The notes beneath the pieces were generated by a model. That model had not been told where the DNA came from, searched no databases, and worked only from the letters and a program-made list of their open reading frames with translations. Shown one piece after another: positions 59,497-64,000 of a stretch of 64,000 bases of DNA. The position numbers were made by a program, and so were the translations under genes. Origin of the DNA: 'Nostoc azollae' 0708. Lineage in GTDB: Bacteria; Cyanobacteriota; Cyanobacteriia; Cyanobacteriales; Nostocaceae. Each line of letters opens with the position of its first letter. The first letter of the stretch is position 1. The stretch is taken from NCBI RefSeq assembly GCF_000196515.1, contig NC_014248.1:4096001-4160000 (forward strand), written 5' to 3'.

Positions 59497-60777
59497 TTAT
59501 TCCTGCGCTCCAGCTTGTCGTAAAATTTGGGCAATTGTGCGATAGTTATTAAATTCAGCAATCATTAAAGCTGTATAACCACCTTGGTTTTTTAAATTCA
59601 CATCTGCGCCAGATGTAACTAAAATCTGCACAGCTTGACTATAACCTTCAGCAGCAGCACACATTAACGCTGTTGCGCCGACTGAGTCTTGAAAATTTAC
59701 ATCTGCCCCTTTTTCTAGCAGGAGTTTGAATACTTCTGGATGGTTGCTGGCTATGGCTTTGACTAAAGCGGTTTTTCCATCATCTGCTAATGTATTAATA
59801 TTAGCACCGTGGTCAAGTAATATTTTGACGGTCTGGGTATGTCCTTGGGATACTGCCAATGTGAGGGCAACTTCACCAAAGTTTTTCTCATCCATATTTG
59901 CGTTAGCTCGCAGCAAAGCTTCAACTATTTCGCTGTATCCCTGAAATGTGGCTACAAGTAGGGGTGTATCGCCAAGATGATTTCTAATTTGTACATCTGC
60001 ACCCCACTGAATTAAAATTTGTACTACATCAAGGTAGCCTTCGACAACAGCACAGTGGAGGGCAGTTTCACCTTCTTTATCTTGGTGATTAATTTTCCCA
60101 TGTGCATCTAATAAAGCAGCAACGATATTACCGTGTCCTGCGGCTGCGGCTGCTAATAGCGCAGTGTTACCATCGGGATTTTGTAAATTAGTATCAGCCC
60201 CTGCTGACAACAATGTTTGTACTACATCTAAATATCCCAAGTCTGCGGCTATCATTAAAGGTGTCTCACCTTCTGCATCTGGAATATTGACAATTTCACT
60301 ATTTTGTAGTATTGCTTTAACAACTGCTGTGTAGTCTTGCTTGATGGCTAGTTTTAAAGCTGTGTCATCATCTTTATCAGCGATGTTGGCATCAGCACCG
60401 GCAGCTAAGAGGACTTGGACTACTTCAAGATGACCCTTCTGGGCTGCGGCCATTAAAGCAGTGCTGCCATCATCATTAATGGCATTTATTTCTGCACCTT
60501 TAGATATTAAAAGCTTGATAATATCAATTTGATTGCTACTAGCTGCCAGCATTAACGCTGTTAAACGATAAGTTTTTCTAGGTAGATTGATCTTAGCGCC
60601 ACAATCTAAGAGCGATCGCACAATTTCTGTATAACCTAGATTAGCAGCAAACATTAATGCTGTCGTACCATCGTGATCGCATCCATCCACCTTAGCACCA
60701 CTCGCTAGTAGCTCATACAGCCTTTTGATATTGCCAGTTTTTGCAGCCTTCAGTAATAAATTATCCTTGTTTTCAGT
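59497..60777 (-). CDS. Ankyrin-repeat protein
   Basis: 426 residues from ATG 60777 (MTENKDNLLLKAAKTGNIKR); a start at 60819 would add 14 residues. About 12-13 ankyrin repeats of 33 residues with the pattern DGxTALMxAAxxGHxExVxxLLxxGA cover the whole protein (DGTTALMFAANLGYTEIVRS, DGSTALMAAAQKGHLEVVQV, GETALHCAVVEGYLDVVQIL). No other domain, signal peptide or membrane segment. Such all-ankyrin proteins act as protein-binding scaffolds; partner unknown. Repeats diverge enough that DNA periodicity is weak. Intact. Confidence 0.92.
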   Translation of the reverse strand, partial: TENKDNLLLKAAKTGNIKRLYELLASGAKVDGCDHDGTTALMFAANLGYTEIVRSLLDCGAKINLPRKTYRLTALMLAASSNQIDIIKLLISKGAEINAINDDGSTALMAAAQKGHLEVVQVLLAAGADANIADKDDDTALKLAIKQDYTAVVKAILQNSEIVNIPDAEGETPLMIAADLGYLDVVQTLLSAGADTNLQNPDGNTALLAAAAAGHGNIVAALLDAHGKINHQDKEGETALHCAVVEGYLDVVQILIQWGADVQIRNHLGDTPLLVATFQGYSEIVEALLRANANMDEKNFGEVALTLAVSQGHTQTVKILLDHGANINTLADDGKTALVKAIASNHPEVFKLLLEKGADVNFQDSVGATALMCAAAEGYSQAVQILVTSGADVNLKNQGGYTALMIAEFNNYRTIAQILRQAGAQE

Positions 60778-60839
60778 CATAAAATTAATCCCGCTGAGGC
60801 GGTTTTTATTTAGATACACTCACGATTTAGCTAAAACCG

Positions 60840-60888
60840 ACAGAAGCCCCACAACTCAACCGAAGGGGAGCGTGGGATGAATGTCGGG
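60840..60888 (+). repeat. Orphan IS200/IS605 end or guide-RNA-like hairpin
   Basis: GACAGAAGCCCCACAACTC then AACCGAAGGGGAGCGTGGG: arms CCCAC/GTGGG and CTC/GAG around a CGAAGG loop, followed by ATGAATGTC. This closely resembles the right-end/3' scaffold sequences of Nostocales TnpB elements. No tnpB is next to it. Inference by pattern recall. Confidence 0.45.
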
Positions 60889-61019
60889 TGAATGACGACA
60901 GTTATCCGACCAATCTGCGCCAACACGTAATGCTAAAGCAAAATAGCCGCTAAAGCGTAGCGTCTCGTAGAGAGGGAGGAGAACATGGAGGAAATGAGCA
61001 AATGTTGTGTGATAGCATT

Positions 61020-61292
61020 TTATAGCAAATTGATTTCACTGTAAAATGTTAAAAGTCGTTTTCTACCTTCACTGATGACTGTTTTGCGCCACCCAGACAA
61101 CGGTTCTGTAAACATAAAGATATTGGCTGTTCCATTCATTGCGTTCGTTTCATAATCAACCGACTGTGGCTGTCCAGGTTTGGCTGACAGAGGAATGGGG
61201 GTTTCTTTGACCAATTGTATAGGCTGCTCATCCATGCAAATCACCGGACACTTGTGGTCATTCAATAATTGATGCACGACTAAAAGCGGCAT
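61020..61292 (-). pseudogene. IS630-family transposase fragment
   Basis: 90 codons. CPVICMDEQPIQLVKETPIP holds the first catalytic Asp region (CxDExP), then GTANIFMFTEPLSGWRKTVI, which belongs to the DDE core of IS630 transposases. The frame drifts off at both ends, and neither HTH nor second Asp/Glu is present. Dead fragment. Confidence 0.8.
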
Positions 61293-61323
61293 CGTAAAGC
61301 TTCAACATAATAATTGCTTAAAA

Positions 61324-61788
61324 TTAAAGAACTTTGTGAGTGTGAGAATGTTGTTTAATGTTGTCTTCCTTGGTGACAACTCTGCCTGCATTGAGTATCC
61401 GCTTCCGTTCTGTAGAATAGTTCAAATCGGTTTTAGTTGTTCCCACAGGTATAAAGGTTTGGGCTGATTGACGGCGCTTGTAGGTGCGAGCCGCTGAAAA
61501 TGCCCTTAACAGAAATTCATCTCCGAATTGTGCAGATTCTGGAAATCCTGGAGGTAACAAAAGGTTATCACCTGCCAATATAGATCCCAGATTTGTCCCA
61601 TAGGCGAGCTTATATGAAGTAGGAATGCCTTTTAAGATAGCTTCCAATGCTGCTGAGGGAATAGGCTCGATAACTTCGATTTGATGCACTTCTCCATCTT
61701 CTTTGTAGAAGCACGTTGCCAAGCCAATCACAATGTAATCATCTGCTGTGAGATCGGAAGCATTTGGATAAGAAATTGCTGTTGTCAT
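61324..61788 (-). CDS. Conserved cyanobacterial protein, unknown function
   Basis: 154 residues, starting MTTAISYPNASDLTADDYIV. N-terminal half reads as a compact domain (DDYIVIGLATCFYKEDGEVH, VIEPIPSAALEAILKGIPTS). The rest is basic and polar (RTYKRRQSAQTFIPVGTTKT, STERKRILNAGRVVTKEDN). No signal peptide or membrane segment. It appears to be an intact conserved protein of cyanobacteria, but I cannot name the family. The stop lies 31 bases from the IS630 fragment; upstream is a non-coding stretch. Confidence 0.7.
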   Translation of the reverse strand: MTTAISYPNASDLTADDYIVIGLATCFYKEDGEVHQIEVIEPIPSAALEAILKGIPTSYKLAYGTNLGSILAGDNLLLPPGFPESAQFGDEFLLRAFSAARTYKRRQSAQTFIPVGTTKTDLNYSTERKRILNAGRVVTKEDNIKQHSHTHKVL

Positions 61789-62149
61789 GGGAAAATTTCC
61801 TCAAAATTTAAATCTAGGAAATGGGGACAGGAGATAGAAGGAAGGAGGCAAGAATTAAGTTTTTTTCCTACACTCCTACACTCCTACACCCTATACACCA
61901 TCTTTTTGGCATTCTACCAACTTGTTACTGCTATCTACTTGAGTATTCTGGGAGATTGATGTAATTCTTTCAGGAATTGGATTCAGGAGTGAAGTATATA
62001 TTATTAGGTTTACGGCTTAATTTTTAAGTAGTTTACATTCAGTCCTGTAAGCCTAAATTTCTGAATAAGTGACACAGTGGCCAAACCACTAGCGGGCAAA
62101 AAACTATAATTTAATTTCACAAAGCAAGTTGCTGAAGGACGGATAATAT
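61789..62149. other. Intergenic region, no gene
   Basis: Divergent spacer of about 360 bases. A run ACACTCCTACACTCCTACACC (two parts, 61868-61890) is a simple repeat. AAGGA at 62136-62140 may be the ribosome site of the TPR gene. Confidence 0.35.
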
Positions 62150-62890
62150 ATGGATCATTACTTGTTTTTAGCTTTTGGTAGTCACCAAAATAACTTATAC
62201 AGTACAGATAAGACAAACACTGCGTATATGCAAAAAACAGGAGTTAAAGACAGTAATAAATCTTCACTTGAGAATAGCTACTTAAGGTCTTATGCTTTAA
62301 AGTTAGCTCATCAGGGAGATTACACTGAGGCGATCACTTTATTAAGCCAACTTATTGATAGTCATCCTCAGAATGCGGTTGATTATAATAACCGGGGGTT
62401 GGTTTATTTTCAAAGTGGTGAATCTCAAAAAGCTTTGCGTGACTACAATACAGCAATGCAACTAAATCCTAACTTAGCCAGTGTTTATAATAACCGGGCT
62501 AATTACTATGCTGCTTGTGGAGAGTTAGCCGCAGCATTGGTTGACTATGATCAGGCGTTGGATTTAAATCCGCGTTATGTTCGTGCTTGGATTAATCGAG
62601 GTATTACGCTGCGTGATTTGGGGCAATACAAAGACGCAATTGATAATTTTGAAATTTCACTGCTGTTTGGTCAGCTAGAAGGTAATATTTGGGCAGAACG
62701 TGGTAGAACATATCATGTATGGGGTGACTGGAATTGTGCGATCTCCGATTATTACCGTGCCCTCACACATCTAATTTCTCAAGATACCAACGAAGAAGTT
62801 TCTACTTATCGTCTCCGGTTACAAATAGAAAATTGGCTGGATGAACTCCTGTTTTCTCAAAAAACTGATTGGTATAGCAATCCTAAATGA
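62150..62890 (+). CDS. TPR protein
   Basis: 246 residues from ATG 62150; an alternative start at 62228 (MQKTGVKDSNKS) would shorten it by 26. Four to five TPR units: YALKLAHQGDYTEAITLLSQ, VDYNNRGLVYFQSGESQKAL, VYNNRANYYAACGELAAALV, AWINRGITLRDLGQYKDAID, WAERGRTYHVWGDWNCAISD. No signal peptide. The C-terminal part is polar. Scaffold role in the cytosol is inferred; no partner visible in the surroundings. Intact frame. Confidence 0.88.
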   Translation: MDHYLFLAFGSHQNNLYSTDKTNTAYMQKTGVKDSNKSSLENSYLRSYALKLAHQGDYTEAITLLSQLIDSHPQNAVDYNNRGLVYFQSGESQKALRDYNTAMQLNPNLASVYNNRANYYAACGELAAALVDYDQALDLNPRYVRAWINRGITLRDLGQYKDAIDNFEISLLFGQLEGNIWAERGRTYHVWGDWNCAISDYYRALTHLISQDTNEEVSTYRLRLQIENWLDELLFSQKTDWYSNPK

Positions 62891-63397
62891 ATCATGAGTA
62901 AATACTTTTACTGCATTTGTAACTTATAAAAGTTGTAACTTATAAAACTAGAATTTAAAGCTATGAATTACCCTTCATATAGCACTTCAGCCACAAAACA
63001 CAAATTTATTTGGTATTTTATGTTATCTGTAATCAATTAAGTATTTTCTCACGAATGATTCCGGATTGCTATAGAAGTTGAATATCAATTCAAAATTAAA
63101 ATTTAAAACTTAAAAATTGGACTGATAGGATTGTATCTGGCTTTGCGGGTTTAATCTGTCACATTTTTGTCAAATGATATAAGAATAAACTCAAAGTTCA
63201 AAAAAACATTTTTGAACAAAACATTTTTGAACTTTGATTGCAAATTTAAATTGGTAGATAGCGCCTCTGTATCTTTGATTTGCTAATAGATTATAACTAT
63301 AGAACTCTGTAATAATTAGCTATTAGCTATTGATACTCATAGAAATTAATTTCCTGTTTATACACATTCCGAATTATAACAGTTGTATAAACTTGCC
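62891..63397. other. Intergenic region with an AT-rich hairpin
   Basis: 500 bases, no gene. It holds the inverted repeat at 63191-63237 listed separately. The rest is AT-rich with GAATTT/AAATTC-type runs. Confidence 0.4.
63191..63237. repeat. 14-bp perfect inverted repeat
   Basis: Arms TCAAAGTTCAAAAA and TTTTTGAACTTTGA, 19 bases apart; the spacer contains ACATTTTTGAAC, so alternative pairings exist. Could be a bidirectional terminator between the TPR gene and the next gene. Confidence 0.6.
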
Positions 63398-63808
63398 TCA
63401 TGGACTCGAATATGATTGTTCGGCATCTTTAAGATCTGGGTTAATCAGTATAACCTGCCGTTGACTAGGATCAAATCGGTATGATTGTTCTTGTCTAATA
63501 CTTTTAGCTTGACTAGGATCAAAGTTGCGGCTAAATTCCGTCCTTAAACTATTAACACGAGCTTCCATCAGCTTGACTTCTGTGCGGATTTCTCGCAACT
63601 TGTCTTGCTGTAACCAATGATATGGTAACAGTTGTACTAAAGCCGATACCGCCGCTGTAATAATCACCAAGTTTACAGTGATCTTGGCAGAAGTTTCCAG
63701 TGCCATTATCTGGTAGGAACGTTGGTGGAGATGTTTCTTTGGTCTAGGTACAGATCGACGCTGTTTTTCTGGTTGTAGCGGTGGTCTGGATGGTTGAAAA
63801 GCATTCAT
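63398..63808 (-). CDS. Bitopic membrane protein with coiled coil, unknown
   Basis: 136 residues. N-terminal 35 residues are Pro/Arg/Lys-rich and probably cytosolic (RPPLQPEKQRRSVPRPKKHL). One membrane span at about 40-63 (SAKITVNLVIITAAVSALVQ). Then a coiled-coil stretch (KLREIRTEVKLMEARVNSLR) and a conserved-looking tail YRFDPSQRQVILINPDLKD. The topology is like FtsL/FtsB division proteins but the sequence is not clearly theirs. It is a conserved cyanobacterial type. Start ATG 63808. Frame intact. Confidence 0.75.
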   Translation of the reverse strand: MNAFQPSRPPLQPEKQRRSVPRPKKHLHQRSYQIMALETSAKITVNLVIITAAVSALVQLLPYHWLQQDKLREIRTEVKLMEARVNSLRTEFSRNFDPSQAKSIRQEQSYRFDPSQRQVILINPDLKDAEQSYSSP

Positions 63809-64000
63809 GATACTAAAAATAGTCTTGCTAACTGAAGGGAGGCACCATTAAAAGCAAACTGGCGCTAATTTTGGCTTGATTTAGCTGCCATATTACTTCA
63901 TTTTTTGTAAATTTCTACAATAAATACATAATTAAAAAAAATACCTGGCATACGCAGGTACATTTTCTCAAAATACTTTTAGCTCAAAGCCGTAAGATTT

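Noticed and set aside
62891-64000. tRNA or other structured RNA genes at the end of the window
   Set aside because: I looked for T-loop text (GGTTCRANTCC) with acceptor pairing here and elsewhere and found no convincing cloverleaf. A tRNAscan-SE run would settle it.

Overview
The window is chromosomal DNA of a filamentous, heterocyst-forming type cyanobacterium (Nostocales). The evidence is low GC content, scattered HIP1 octamers (GCGATCGC), a chlorophyll-type geranylgeranyl reductase, NTRC, an AgrE-type arginine dihydrolase/proline synthase, a CO2-uptake NDH-1 gene group and a hormogonium-style pilin next to a SPINDLY-type OGT. A large share of the genes are broken by in-frame stops, frameshifts or insertions while housekeeping genes stay intact. 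This is what one expects of a genome under relaxed selection such as the Azolla cyanobiont ('Nostoc azollae'). That species assignment is inference only. No tRNA, rRNA or CRISPR array was recognised.

Layout. 0-9.5 kb: start of a CysA-type ABC ATPase, a broken YidD-like gene, chlP, a two-gene sodium/solute symporter operon, a TPR lipoprotein, pseudogenes of an RNase D-like exonuclease and an NADP-dependent oxidoreductase, a cold-type RRM protein with a notable leader, and an orphan antitoxin with a toxin stub. 9.7-21.9 kb: agrE, then a graveyard (an Rpn-type gene split by a decayed IS701-family element with a 4-bp target duplication, a DUF2085 gene, an endonuclease-like pseudogene, a MITE, an ISAs1 fragment), then intact amidase, pyrG, an internally duplicated unknown gene and a ROK kinase. 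22-41.2 kb: a surface/motility glycosylation region. It holds a broken TPR-GT61 gene, a DppC-type permease, NTRC, a dead pilin, a methyltransferase replaced in the middle by IS66 remains, an intact pilin, an intact SPINDLY-type OGT, an intact GT4 enzyme, a broken second OGT, and a frameshifted giant gene that once joined methyltransferase, FkbM, a GT17-like domain, GT4 and a C-terminal domain shared by three genes here.

41.2-47.6 kb: more decay (Uma2-type, transposase, MFS and sterol-desaturase-like remains, and an FHA-PAS-GAF-GGDEF-EAL gene killed by a perfect inverted duplication and a 19-bp tandem duplication) around an intact queD. 48-53.7 kb: an intact CO2-uptake operon, ndhF - beta-carbonic anhydrase with Tat-like leader - ndhD - CO2 hydration protein, ended by a strong hairpin. 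53.7-64 kb: a small OB-like protein, an IS200/IS605 tnpB remnant with accessory ORF and end hairpin, a membrane-anchored subtilase, a peptidoglycan-binding protein, a 4-TM holin-like protein, a CbiG/CobE-domain protein, a long ankyrin protein, an IS630 fragment, a TPR protein and a bitopic coiled-coil protein.

How the parts work together: the clearest functional units are the NDH-1MS-type CO2-hydration operon and the pilin/OGT/glycosyltransferase region, which probably decorates pili or a motility polysaccharide. Mobile elements of at least six families plus at least three short dispersed repeat families explain much of the remaining DNA. Nearly all of them are themselves inactivated.
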